A stretch of 32,718 nt of DNA. It comes from Microbacterium testaceum. Its GTDB lineage: Bacteria > Actinomycetota > Actinomycetes > Actinomycetales > Microbacteriaceae. The position numbers and the translations under genes are program-made. Shown here piece after piece: positions 16,088 through 23,929 of the stretch. The stretch is from positions 1-32,718 of the forward strand of contig NZ_LDRT01000086.1 in the NCBI RefSeq assembly GCF_001476655.1. The letters are read 5' to 3'. A model generated the notes under the pieces. The model was given only the letters and a program-made list of their open reading frames with translations, had not been told where the DNA came from and did no database searches. Position 1 is the stretch's first letter. Each line of letters begins with the position of its first letter.

Positions 16088-18597
16088 CGGCGACCCTCCC
16101 ATGCTGTTCGCGCCAGGGCGACGATCTCACGGCGCGACGCGTCCGGGAGGTAGGCGCGGCCGACGGCGGCGCCGATGGACGGAAGCTGCAAGGGGTCGCG
16201 GTACGCGAGCGAGAGCGGTCGATACCGGGGACGGAACTTGCCTTTGAAGCGGAACAGCGACGCGAACCCGTACGCGGGCTCGAGCACTTCGGCGAGCCAA
16301 CGCAGGAGCGCACGCAGCGGGGCGGGGTCGCCGTCGGCCGGCTCGTCGGGGTCGTCGGCGAGAGGCGCCCCCGACAGGCTGAGCACCGTGGCACCCTCCT
16401 CCTGCAGGTGCAGCGCCGCTTTGGCGATGAGGAACTCCATCATCCCGTTGGGCCCTTCGGCCCGTCGGCGCATGAAGTCGAGCGTCCAGCCCGTGAGTTC
16501 GCCGTCGGTCCAGCTCGGCATCCAGCTCGTGACCGCCTCGATACGGTCGTCGGGTCCGACCGCCAGGAGCAGGCGCACGTCGCGATCGCGCAGTTCGTCC
16601 AGCGAGCCCAGGGTGAAGCCCATCTCCGGGAGAGCGCGATCGGCCACCCATTCCTCGTCGATCGCGATCACCTGGGACGCCTGCGACACGGTCAGCTCGT
16701 GCCAGCGGGTCCAGACGGCGGTGTACCCCTCGCGTTCGGCCCGCGTGAGCGGCTGGCGCACCTTCTGCCAGGCCTTGCCGGCGAAGGTGAGCCCGGGCAG
16801 GTCCATCACGGTCTCGACGCCGACGGGGACCTGCCGCCAGCCGAGGTCGCGCAGGTCGGCCGCCGTCTCGGCGTGGATGCTGTAGAACGCAGGTGTCCAC
16901 CCGTGCTCGAGACAGAAGTCGGTGAAACCCCGCAGGGCGTCCGGGCGTCCGCCCGGTGGGGTCAGCGGGTCGCCGACCGCGAGCGCCACGTCTCCGACGA
17001 GACGGTAGGCGACCGCACTCTGCCGGTCGGCCGACGACCAGTGACGGTTGCCCGCCCATGTGCCGAGGAAGCCGAGGGTGTCGCTGCCCCGACGCAGCAG
17101 CTGACGGTAGAGCGAGTCGTCGTCGCCATCCGGTCTCTGCACGCGGCGATACAGCCAGAGGATCGCCGCGATCACGATCGCCCAGAAGAGCACGCCCACC
17201 CACTGGTAGGCGAAGAGCGCCGGGCCGTGGTGCGGGAAGCCCGACGATCCGGGGTGCGTGTACGAGGGCGGGAAGAACCGGCGCAGCGTGAGCCCGAGCA
17301 TGTCGAGCACCGAGATCTCGCGGTCGAAGGCGCGGCGACCGAGCTCCTCGATCACGAAGAACACCGAGCCGCACGCGACGAAGGCGACACCGGTGACGAG
17401 GGCGACCGTGCGCGCCGCGCGTCGCGTGGCCCGCAGGGGGAAGCGATGCCGGGTCAGCACGAGGGCGAGGGCGAGCACCAGGGGGATGACGACGGATGCC
17501 AGGGCCCACAGCACGTACTCCGCCCCACTGCCGTCGACCCACGGATCGATGCGCAGTCGCCCGTCGGCGAGGGAGAGCAGGGGCACGACCCCGGATGCCA
17601 CGAGGGTGAGCACCGCGATGATGAGGGCGGAGCGGCGGCCCTGCCGGAGCCCCCACGCCGCGACCAGCATGAGCACGAGGGGAACGATCGCCAGCAGCGC
17701 CGGTCCCAGTCCGCGGGTCATCAGCAGGGCGATCTGCTCGTTGCAGACGGTCTCCGAGACCCTGTCGCAGCGCGCGAGCAGATCGTCGTCGTACTGCGTG
17801 TACGCGTCGACGACGAGCGAGAGGGGTCCGCGACCGCCGCCGCTGATGAGCGCGACGAGGGGGCCGCTGCCCACCACGGCGACCAGGAGGGCGAGAAGGG
17901 TCCGCGTCTCGCGCGTGGAGCTGCGGTGCCAGGACCGGAGCTCGATCCCACGGGCGAGCACAGCGCCGACGACGAGTCCGACGGATGCCGTGATGATGCG
18001 GTACCACGAGTCGGCGTCCCCGGCGTAGAGGGCGAAGAGCGCCAGCAGAGCGAAGCCCACCAGACGCAGCCGCCGGCGCCACAGGGTGAGCGCGAAGGCG
18101 CTGGACACCATCACGACGCCGGCGATCGGCGTCGTGGGATCGAGGACGGGCACCTCGGCGGCCACCACCGGTCGCAGATCCGTCACCGACCAGACGGCCG
18201 CGTGCATGCCGACGCCGGCGAGCAGGCCGACGACCCCGATCACCAGATACAGGATGCCGGTCCGCCGCGAGCCGAGCAGCCTCTCGGCCGCGGCGAGCAC
18301 CGTGAGGGCGAGGACCACCGAGGTGATCGCGTCCACCGGCGAATCCGGGATGAAGAGCGCGGTCACGACCGTCCACCATCGTCCGGAGGCGAAGGTGGCG
18401 AGCGGACCGGCGCCCCAGACGAGGGCGTCCTCTCCCCACAGGGTGCCGGTCGCCGCCGACGAGGCCGTGATGAGGATCGCGACGCAGACCGCGACGGGAT
18501 TGGCGCGGAGGAACCGCGTCAGGGCGGCCCCGACGGCGCGCGGATCGACGCGCAGCCGAGGGCGCCGCTGCACGGAAGAGGGAGGAGCATCGGACAT
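16084..18597 (-). CDS. MprF-like aminoacyl-phosphatidylglycerol synthase (DUF2156)
   Basis: An 837-residue membrane protein. Residues 30-485 hold about a dozen hydrophobic helices. From about 500 onward comes a soluble DUF2156 aminoacyltransferase domain of the MprF/LysX type (GNRHWSSADRQSAVAYRLVGDVALAVGDPL is cut here as GNRHW at 516-520 and VGDPL at 541-545; GPNGMMEFLI lies further on), which transfers an amino acid from aminoacyl-tRNA to membrane lipid. The first 225 residues are unlike the MprF flippase and look rhomboid-like: GRWWTVVTALFIP, then LLGSRRTGILYLVIG, but no GxSG serine. The start is ATG 18597, with TAACCT 9 nt before it. It is coupled to the downstream hydrolase. The product (lysyl- or alanyl-lipid) cannot be inferred. 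Confidence 0.85.
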   Translation of the reverse strand: MSDAPPSSVQRRPRLRVDPRAVGAALTRFLRANPVAVCVAILITASSAATGTLWGEDALVWGAGPLATFASGRWWTVVTALFIPDSPVDAITSVVLALTVLAAAERLLGSRRTGILYLVIGVVGLLAGVGMHAAVWSVTDLRPVVAAEVPVLDPTTPIAGVVMVSSAFALTLWRRRLRLVGFALLALFALYAGDADSWYRIITASVGLVVGAVLARGIELRSWHRSSTRETRTLLALLVAVVGSGPLVALISGGGRGPLSLVVDAYTQYDDDLLARCDRVSETVCNEQIALLMTRGLGPALLAIVPLVLMLVAAWGLRQGRRSALIIAVLTLVASGVVPLLSLADGRLRIDPWVDGSGAEYVLWALASVVIPLVLALALVLTRHRFPLRATRRAARTVALVTGVAFVACGSVFFVIEELGRRAFDREISVLDMLGLTLRRFFPPSYTHPGSSGFPHHGPALFAYQWVGVLFWAIVIAAILWLYRRVQRPDGDDDSLYRQLLRRGSDTLGFLGTWAGNRHWSSADRQSAVAYRLVGDVALAVGDPLTPPGGRPDALRGFTDFCLEHGWTPAFYSIHAETAADLRDLGWRQVPVGVETVMDLPGLTFAGKAWQKVRQPLTRAEREGYTAVWTRWHELTVSQASQVIAIDEEWVADRALPEMGFTLGSLDELRDRDVRLLLAVGPDDRIEAVTSWMPSWTDGELTGWTLDFMRRRAEGPNGMMEFLIAKAALHLQEEGATVLSLSGAPLADDPDEPADGDPAPLRALLRWLAEVLEPAYGFASLFRFKGKFRPRYRPLSLAYRDPLQLPSIGAAVGRAYLPDASRREIVALARTAWEGRR

Positions 18598-18606
18598 CGC
18601 GAGGAG

Positions 18607-18612
18607 AGGTTA
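18607..18612 (-). promoter_or_regulatory. Candidate -10 element of the MprF-like gene
   Basis: TAACCT on the minus strand, 9 nt before ATG 18597, in the 38-bp gap after the Eis-like gene. The spacing is longer than in the other leaderless candidates, so support is weaker. Confidence 0.35.
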
Positions 18613-18635
18613 CGGGGCGACCCTATGAGGCTCGC

Positions 18636-19946
18636 TCAGTACCAGATGTCCAGGAGCGGCGTGACCTCGGGGGTGAAGGCCGCGTCGAGGGCGGCCTGGT
18701 GCTCCCGCGGGCCGCGCACGAGGCCCGCCGCGGCGAGATCGCGCACACGCACGCCGCCCAACAGGAGCGAGCCCAGTGCTCCGACGGTCAGCTCGAGGTC
18801 GGTGGCACGATCCTGGGCCGCTCGGCCCACGACGGCCGACCCGTCGGCGTCGATACGGACGCTCCACGCGCCGTCCGCGAAGCCGAGCGGGTCCTCCACC
18901 CGCAGGACGACGTCGAGGGCCGCGGCGTACCGCCGCGCGCTCAGCGCCGCGGGGACGTCCAGGACGCGCAGCCAGTGGTGGTCGGTCGGCGTCACGGTCA
19001 CCGCGCGACGGTCGGCGATCATCCACTGCACGGGCGGGGCGATCGGTTGCAGCGACGCCTTCACCTCACCGACGAGGTCGTGCTCGATCGCGAAGCGCCA
19101 GAGCGCCGCGGTGGCCTCGTCGCCATCGGCGAAGAGCGCACGCACCGTCAACACGTACGGGGAGAAGTCGCCGTCCGGGCCCGACTCGAGCGTGTAGACG
19201 AGGACGCCCCGCTCCTCACCCGCGGTGTCGCGATACGACACCGCGCGCACCTTCTTCGCATCCTTCGCGTCGGGGGTGAGCCCCGCCACGCCGCGCCAGC
19301 GGCCTTCCCACCCCGGCACCGCGCCGGGGCGCTCGACGCGGATCCGTTCGTGCACGCGGGCCAGTCGCTCGGGGAGGCTCTCGGGTGACACGAAGTCGAG
19401 GCGGCCCGGGGCGACCGGGCCGGTCCAGCGCGCACGCCTCGTGTCGACCGCGACGTCGGATGCCCACGCGGCGGGCGAGAAGCCCCACCGCCCGTAGATC
19501 GTGGCCTCGGTCACGGTGAGCCCGGCGAGCGGGAACCCCGCCGCCGCCGCGGTTCGCAGCTCTCCCGTGAGCATCGCGCGCGCGATCCCGCGGCGTCGAT
19601 GGGTGGGCGCCACGGTGACAGCGCTGATCGACCAGAGCGGGATCGTGCGGCCGGGTGAGACGGTCAGCTCCGTCGGCCACGAATCGACCGTTGCCACCGG
19701 AGAAGCGGGATCGACACCGGCGCGGTCGAAGACGCCCGTCAGACGACGGGACGTCAGCGCGCGGCGTGCGCTCTCGACCTCATCCGCCGAGGGCTCCTCG
19801 CCGAGGAACCCCCGCGACACCGCTCGGAGGAAGGGTTCGAAGGCCGCGTCGTCCGCCGACACCGGGGTGTACTCGAGGCCGACGGCCTCCAGGTCGGCGG
19901 AGGAGGTGGCATCCGGAGCGAGACTGCGCGTGTCGGTGGTGGGCAT
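18636..19946 (-). CDS. Eis-like GNAT family N-acetyltransferase
   Basis: A 436-residue protein of the Eis architecture: an N-terminal GNAT domain, a second GNAT-like domain and a C-terminal SCP2-like domain. The acetyl-CoA site is VAPTHRRRGIA (112-122). Tyr151 in EATIYGRWGFSPAA matches the general-acid Tyr of Eis, and the chain ends in Trp-Tyr, whose terminal carboxylate is expected to act as the base in this family. Eis enzymes acetylate multiple amines of aminoglycosides and Lys residues of proteins; the natural substrate here is unknown. ATG 19946 has TAGGCT six bases upstream, suggesting transcription separate from sigR-rsrA, whose stop is 33 bp away. Confidence 0.9.
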   Translation of the reverse strand: MPTTDTRSLAPDATSSADLEAVGLEYTPVSADDAAFEPFLRAVSRGFLGEEPSADEVESARRALTSRRLTGVFDRAGVDPASPVATVDSWPTELTVSPGRTIPLWSISAVTVAPTHRRRGIARAMLTGELRTAAAAGFPLAGLTVTEATIYGRWGFSPAAWASDVAVDTRRARWTGPVAPGRLDFVSPESLPERLARVHERIRVERPGAVPGWEGRWRGVAGLTPDAKDAKKVRAVSYRDTAGEERGVLVYTLESGPDGDFSPYVLTVRALFADGDEATAALWRFAIEHDLVGEVKASLQPIAPPVQWMIADRRAVTVTPTDHHWLRVLDVPAALSARRYAAALDVVLRVEDPLGFADGAWSVRIDADGSAVVGRAAQDRATDLELTVGALGSLLLGGVRVRDLAAAGLVRGPREHQAALDAAFTPEVTPLLDIWY

Positions 19947-19952
19947 GACTCC

Positions 19953-19958
19953 AGCCTA
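19953..19958 (-). promoter_or_regulatory. -10 element, leaderless start of Eis-like gene
   Basis: TAGGCT on the minus strand, then GGAGTC, then ATG 19946. About 18 nt upstream there is a CTGACGA segment that could serve as -35, the best such match among the leaderless candidates. Confidence 0.6.
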
Positions 19959-19979
19959 CGGACCGACGGCACCGCCTCG

Positions 19980-20222
19980 TCAGTGAGCGGCTTGGACCGA
20001 GCGAAGTCGGGCGAGCACCTGGTCGCGCAGCTCTTCGGGCGCGGTCTCCTTGCACGCGCGGGCGACGACCTCGGTCAGCGTCCGTGCGACGAGGGCCTCG
20101 TCCTGGCATCCGGGGCAGTTCTCGAGGTGCTCACGGATGTCGCGGTGCTGGGTCTTGCAGACCTCGTTGCGAAGGTATTCCTCCAGGTCGCGCCGTGCCT
20201 GGTCGCAGCCGCAGTCGCTCAT
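19980..20222 (-). CDS. rsrA: Mycothiol-system zinc-binding anti-sigma factor RsrA
   Basis: An 80-residue ZAS-family anti-sigma factor that sequesters SigR in reduced cells and releases it when its zinc-bound thiols form a disulfide. The ZAS motif HLENCPGC gives His32, Cys36 and Cys39, with upstream Cys4, Cys6 and Cys22 available as the fourth ligand or redox partner. Its length fits RsrA/RshA (about 80-105). Its ATG overlaps the sigR stop (ATGA, 20219-20222), ensuring stoichiometric synthesis. The extra N-terminal Cys-Gly-Cys is worth noting, since Streptomyces RsrA uses a single N-terminal Cys there. Confidence 0.95.
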   Translation of the reverse strand: MSDCGCDQARRDLEEYLRNEVCKTQHRDIREHLENCPGCQDEALVARTLTEVVARACKETAPEELRDQVLARLRSVQAAH

Positions 20223-20905
20223 TTCTTCTCTCCCGTCGCGGCCTGGAAGCCGCGTTCCTTGGCGTAATCCGACAGCAGGTCGCGCAGAAGGCGGCGTCCG
20301 CGGTGCAGACGGCTCATGACCGTGCCGATCGGAGTCTTCATGATGTCGGCGATCTCCTGGTAGGCGAAGCCCTCGACGTCGGCGAGGTACACCGCCAGTC
20401 GGAAGTCCTCGGGGATCGACTGCAGCGCGTCCTTCACGACCGACGCGGGCATGTGGTCGATGGCCTCGGCCTCCGCCGAACGGGCGCTGGTCGCGGTCGT
20501 CGACTCCGCCCCGCCGAGCTGCCAGTCCTCGAGGTCGTCGATCGCGCTCTGGTACGGCTCACGCTGCTTCTTGCGGTACGTGTTGATGTACGTGTTCGTG
20601 AGGATCCGGTACAGCCACGCCTTGAGGTTCGTCCCCTGCGTGAACGTCGCCCACGACCCGTAGGCCTTGACGAACGTCTCTTGCACGAGGTCGGCCGCGT
20701 CGGCGGGGTTGCGCGTCATGCGCATCGCCGCGGCGTACAGCTGGTCCATGAAGGGCAGCGCCTGCTCTTCGAACTGCGCGCGGGGCTCCGCCACCGGCGG
20801 GAGGGTGTCTGCCGTGTCGTCCATTACGCGCCAGTCTACGTCGGGCGTGTCGACGACCACCGGGGTGGTCGGCTGCACGCCGAGGCGTTCGAGAAGTGCG
20901 GTCAC
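20219..20905 (-). CDS. sigR: ECF RNA polymerase sigma factor SigR/SigH
   Basis: A 228-residue ECF sigma factor of the SigR/SigH group, controlling the thiol-oxidative stress regulon. Region 2 lies at about 45-115 ([22 protein letters not shown] is the core, followed by [15 protein letters not shown]) and region 4 at about 160-215 ([24 protein letters not shown] as HTH). An unstructured N-terminal extension of about 45 residues precedes region 2. GTG 20905 has GGGG 7 nt upstream; an internal ATG at 20824 could give a shorter form, as reported for Streptomyces SigR, where long and short isoforms differ in stability. Upstream lies a GGGAAT-N18-GTT promoter, indicating autoregulation. Confidence 0.96.
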   Translation of the reverse strand: MTALLERLGVQPTTPVVVDTPDVDWRVMDDTADTLPPVAEPRAQFEEQALPFMDQLYAAAMRMTRNPADAADLVQETFVKAYGSWATFTQGTNLKAWLYRILTNTYINTYRKKQREPYQSAIDDLEDWQLGGAESTTATSARSAEAEAIDHMPASVVKDALQSIPEDFRLAVYLADVEGFAYQEIADIMKTPIGTVMSRLHRGRRLLRDLLSDYAKERGFQAATGEKK

Positions 20906-20922
20906 GTGTCGTCCCCTTTCAG

Positions 20923-20928
20923 TAGGCT
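20923..20928 (+). promoter_or_regulatory. -10 element of aroA, probably leaderless
   Basis: TAGGCT, 8 nt before ATG 20937. There is no SD before the ATG. The intergenic space to the divergent sigR start is only 31 bp. Confidence 0.5.
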
Positions 20929-20929
20929 A
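20924..20929 (-). promoter_or_regulatory. Housekeeping -10 of sigR overlapping the aroA -10
   Basis: TAGCCT on the minus strand. The same bases on the plus strand (TAGGCT, 20923-20928) are the aroA -10. Transcription of sigR would start near 20917, giving a leader of about 12 nt. Confidence 0.45.
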
Positions 20930-20931
20930 AG

Positions 20932-20958
20932 AACCGATGACACGTCTCGGGTATTCCC
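20932..20958 (-). promoter_or_regulatory. SigR-dependent autoregulatory promoter of sigR
   Basis: On the minus strand GGGAAT (20958-20953), exactly 18 nt, then GTT (20934-20932), which is the full SigR/SigH consensus. Transcription would start near 20922, about 17 nt before the sigR GTG. The -35 half lies inside the aroA coding region and the element covers the aroA start codon, so SigR-polymerase binding could block aroA initiation. Confidence 0.8.
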
Positions 20959-22286
20959 TTTCCGCCGCCACTCCTCGTGGGGCGTGGAACGCGCCCGTCG
21001 CCGACGGAGCGGTGGATGCCACTGTCACGGTGCCCGGCTCCAAGTCGCTCACCAACCGCGAACTCGTGCTCGCCGCGATCGCCGACGGCCCCGGCATGCT
21101 GCACGCTCCCCTGCATTCCGAGGATTCCGTCCGCATGGTCGAGTCGCTGCGCGCCCTCGGCGTGGGCATCGAAGAGGTCGCGACCGACTCCCCCTTCGGG
21201 CCCGATCTGCTCGTCACCCCGCCCGCCGCGTTCGCCGGCGACTCCACGGTCGACTGCGGACAGGCCGGAACCGTCATGCGGTTCGTCGCCCCCGTGGCGG
21301 GGCTCGCCCGGGGCGATGTCGCGATCACCGCCCACGAGAGCGCGCTGCACCGGCCGATGGGGGCGATGATCTCCGCCCTTCGCGACGTCGGCGTCGACAT
21401 CGACGACGGCGGCCACTGGGCCCTGCCGTTCACCGTCCGCGGGCACGGCCACGTGCGCGGTGGCGAGGTCGAGATCGACGCGAGCCAGTCGAGCCAGTTC
21501 GTCTCGGGGCTGCTGCTGGCCGCTCCCCGCTTCGACGTCGGTCTGCACCTGCGCCACGTCGGATCGCGTCTGCCGAGCATCCCGCACATCGACATGACGG
21601 TCGAGGCCCTCGCGCACCGCGGCATCCACGTCGAACGCCCCGCGGCCGGCGAATGGATCGTCCCGGCCGGGCCCGTTCGCGCGAAAGACGTCGCGATCGA
21701 GCCCGACCTCTCCAACGCCGCCCCCTTCCTCGCCGCGGCGATGGTCACCGGCGGGACGGTCTCCGTCACCGGGTGGCCCCTCCACAGCACGCAGCCGGGC
21801 GCCCTGCTGGCCGACATCCTCAGCGAGATGGGTGCGCGCGTGACCCGCCGCGGCGGGACGCTGACGGTCTCGGCAGGAGAGCGCATCGTGGGCCTCGAGC
21901 TCGATCTCTCCGCCGCGGGAGAACTCGCCCCCACGCTCTTCGGCCTCGCGGCGTTCGCCGACGGCCCGACCACGCTGCACGGCATCGGTCATATCCGCGG
22001 CCACGAGACCGACCGCATCGCGGCCCTGGTGGGCAACCTCCGCTCCCTGGGCGGAGAGGCGCACGAGCTCGACGACGGTATCCGCATCGTCCCGCAGCCG
22101 CTGCGCGGCGGGGAGTGGAAGGCCCACCACGACCACCGCCTCGCGACGACGGGCGCTCTGATCGGTCTGCGCGTGCCCGGCGTCGAGATCGACGACATCG
22201 GCACGACGGCCAAGACCCTCCCCCAGTTCGCCGCCCTCTGGCACGCCATGCTGGGCCTCGACGAGGACGCGGATGCCGCGCGCTGA
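20937..22286 (+). CDS. aroA: 3-phosphoshikimate 1-carboxyvinyltransferase (EPSP synthase)
   Basis: A 449-residue EPSP synthase, sixth step of the shikimate pathway (shikimate-3-phosphate plus PEP). Signatures are the PEP/S3P-binding GSKSLTNRELVLAA (Lys36-Ser37), CGQAGTVMRFVAP (equivalent to the NAGTAMRP loop), and later DIGTTAKTLPQF after HHDHRLATTGALIGLR. The loop has Gln where E. coli has Asn, as expected for actinobacterial enzymes. The start is ATG 20937 without an SD, preceded by TAGGCT. It is the first gene of aroA-rsgA-bcp (15-bp gap to rsgA) and is divergent from sigR, the same arrangement as in mycobacteria. Confidence 0.96.
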   Translation: MTRLGYSLSAATPRGAWNAPVADGAVDATVTVPGSKSLTNRELVLAAIADGPGMLHAPLHSEDSVRMVESLRALGVGIEEVATDSPFGPDLLVTPPAAFAGDSTVDCGQAGTVMRFVAPVAGLARGDVAITAHESALHRPMGAMISALRDVGVDIDDGGHWALPFTVRGHGHVRGGEVEIDASQSSQFVSGLLLAAPRFDVGLHLRHVGSRLPSIPHIDMTVEALAHRGIHVERPAAGEWIVPAGPVRAKDVAIEPDLSNAAPFLAAAMVTGGTVSVTGWPLHSTQPGALLADILSEMGARVTRRGGTLTVSAGERIVGLELDLSAAGELAPTLFGLAAFADGPTTLHGIGHIRGHETDRIAALVGNLRSLGGEAHELDDGIRIVPQPLRGGEWKAHHDHRLATTGALIGLRVPGVEIDDIGTTAKTLPQFAALWHAMLGLDEDADAAR

Positions 22287-22301
22287 CGCTCGGAGCGTCG
22301 T

Positions 22302-23360
22302 GTGAGCTGGCTCGACGACACGGACGACGACGACCTCGATTACGACGAGTCGTCGATCCGGGTCCGCCCGAACCCCAAGGCGAACCGACCCCGCACGAAA
22401 CGGCGTCCCGCACACGCGGACGCGCAGATCGCCCGCGTGCTGGGCGTGGACCGCGGCCGGTACACCGTTCTCCTCGACGAGGACGAGCCGACCGAGCGTC
22501 GCGTCCTCGCCACCCGCGCCCGCGAGTTGCGCAAACAGCCGATCGTCAACGGTGACCGTGCCCGTGTCGTCGGCGACCTCTCCGGGGAAGAAGGAACCCT
22601 CGCCCGGATCGTGGGGATCGAGGAGCGCACGTCCCTACTGCGGCGCAGCGCCGACGACACCGATCAGGTCGAGCGGGTGATCGTCGCCAACGCCGACCAG
22701 ATGCTGATCGTGGTCGCCGCGGCCGATCCGGAACCGCGGGAGCGGCTGGTCGACCGGTATCTGGTGGCGGCGCTGGATGCCGGCATCCGTCCTCTCCTCG
22801 TGGTCACCAAGACGGATCTCGCCGATCCGAGCGAGTTCCTCTCGCATTTCGACGGGATCGATCTGCGGGTGTTCACCAGCGCGCAGGGCGCGATGCCGCT
22901 CGCGGAGATCGGGGAGGCCATCGCCGGACACTCCACGGTCTTCGTCGGGCACTCCGGTGTCGGCAAGTCGACGCTCGTGAACGCCCTCACCGGGTCGGAG
23001 CGGGCGATCGGGCACGTCAACACCGTCACGGGCCGCGGGCGCCACACCTCCTCATCCGCGGTGTCGCTGCGGTACCGCGGCACCGCGGGCTCCGGCTGGG
23101 TCATCGACACCCCCGGAGTGCGCTCCTTCGGCCTCGGCCACGTCGATCCCGCCCACGTCCTCGGGGCCTTCACCGACCTCGCCGAGGCAGCGGAAGACTG
23201 CCCGCGCGGGTGCACGCACCTGCCCGACGCCCCGGACTGCGCGATCGCGGAGGCCGTGGCATCCGGTCGCCTGGGCCCGGGGGCCGAGGCGCGACTCGAC
23301 TCCCTCCACCGGCTGCTGACGACGTTCCAGGCCATCGAGCGTTCTAGGCTGGAGGGGTGA
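22302..23360 (+). CDS. rsgA: Ribosome small-subunit-dependent GTPase A
   Basis: A 352-residue circularly permuted GTPase that helps mature the 30S subunit. An OB-fold (about 40-115) precedes the G domain, where G4 (TKTD, 169-172) comes before G1 (GHSGVGKS, 216-223) and G3 (DTPG, 269-272). A C-terminal zinc site is formed by Cys300, Cys304, His306 and Cys313. The acidic N-terminus (DDTDDDDLDYDE) is lineage-typical. GTG 22302 has GGAG about 5 nt upstream. Its stop overlaps the bcp start (GTGA, 23357-23360). A perfect palindrome made of two GGATGCC copies lies at 22775-22788. Confidence 0.96.
   Translation: MSWLDDTDDDDLDYDESSIRVRPNPKANRPRTKRRPAHADAQIARVLGVDRGRYTVLLDEDEPTERRVLATRARELRKQPIVNGDRARVVGDLSGEEGTLARIVGIEERTSLLRRSADDTDQVERVIVANADQMLIVVAAADPEPRERLVDRYLVAALDAGIRPLLVVTKTDLADPSEFLSHFDGIDLRVFTSAQGAMPLAEIGEAIAGHSTVFVGHSGVGKSTLVNALTGSERAIGHVNTVTGRGRHTSSSAVSLRYRGTAGSGWVIDTPGVRSFGLGHVDPAHVLGAFTDLAEAAEDCPRGCTHLPDAPDCAIAEAVASGRLGPGAEARLDSLHRLLTTFQAIERSRLEG
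22775..22788. repeat. Perfect palindrome GGATGCCGGCATCC inside rsgA
   Basis: Two abutting, inverted copies of the over-represented heptamer GGATGCC within the coding sequence (residues Asp-Ala-Gly-Ile of rsgA). It is the only directly abutting pair I found. Confidence 0.7.
23345..23350 (+). promoter_or_regulatory. -10 element of bcp inside the rsgA 3' end
   Basis: TAGGCT, then GGAGGG, then GTG 23357. It would give a leaderless bcp mRNA, independent of the aroA-rsgA transcript; on the read-through transcript the same GGAGGG is close to an SD. Confidence 0.5.
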
Positions 23361-23830
23361 CGAATCTCTCGAAGGGCGACACCGCCCCCGACTTCACCCT
23401 GCTGGACCAGGACGAGCACCCCGTCTCGCTGAGCGACTTCCGGGGTCGCCGCGTGATCGTGTACTTCTACCCCGCCGCCCAGACCCCCGGGTGCACCACG
23501 CAGGCCTGCGACTTCCGCGACAGCCTCGCGTCGCTCCAGGGCGCCGGCTACACGGTGCTCGGCGTCTCTCGCGACACCCCCGAGAAGCTGCGCGCCTTCC
23601 GCGACAGCGACGGCCTCACCTTCCCGCTGCTGAGCGACCCCGACCACACGGTGCACGAAGCGTACGGGGCGTGGGGCGAGAAGCAGAACTACGGCAAGAC
23701 CGTCACGGGCGTGCTGCGCTCGACCTTCGTCATCGACGAGGACGGATCGATCGTCGAGGCGCAGTACAACGTCAAGGCCACCGGCCACGTCGCGCGTCTG
23801 CGCAAGGCACTCGGCCTCGCCACCGCCTGA
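23357..23830 (+). CDS. bcp: Thioredoxin-dependent thiol peroxidase (Bcp/PrxQ)
   Basis: A 157-residue 2-Cys peroxiredoxin of the PrxQ/Bcp type, reducing hydroperoxides with thioredoxin in the cytoplasm. The peroxidatic Cys46 is in PAAQTPGCTTQAC, with the resolving Cys51 five residues later, the alpha2-type arrangement. The N-terminal APDFTLLDQDEHPVSLSDFRG and the C-terminal R-STFVIDEDG are family-typical. It is translationally coupled to rsgA and also has its own candidate -10. Its placement near sigR-rsrA fits a thiol-stress theme, though no SigR-type promoter lies directly before it. Confidence 0.95.
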   Translation: MTNLSKGDTAPDFTLLDQDEHPVSLSDFRGRRVIVYFYPAAQTPGCTTQACDFRDSLASLQGAGYTVLGVSRDTPEKLRAFRDSDGLTFPLLSDPDHTVHEAYGAWGEKQNYGKTVTGVLRSTFVIDEDGSIVEAQYNVKATGHVARLRKALGLATA

Positions 23831-23852
23831 CATCAGGTCCCCGGTGCCGAGA

Positions 23853-23925
23853 CCGCACGCATTCCTCGAAACCGCACGCGGCTGTTGTCGAATCCCTGCA
23901 GATTCGGTGATCGCGTGCGGTTTCG
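23853..23925. terminator. Complex inverted repeat between bcp and membrane-protein gene
   Basis: The outer arms are a perfect 14-bp inverted repeat, CGAAACCGCACGCG (23867-23880) with its complement at 23912-23925. Inside it is a second dyad, CGAATC/GATTCG (23889-23894, 23901-23906, loop CCTGCA). An extra direct copy of ACCGCACGC (23852-23860) precedes the left arm. The location between two convergent stops (23830 and 23930) suggests a bidirectional terminator; the nested structure and duplicated arm also resemble a dispersed palindromic repeat. Confidence 0.7.
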
Positions 23926-23929
23926 GCGT

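Noticed and set aside
16084..18597. Rhomboid protease activity in the MprF-like N-terminus
   Set aside because: The GxSG serine and catalytic His of active rhomboids are not present.
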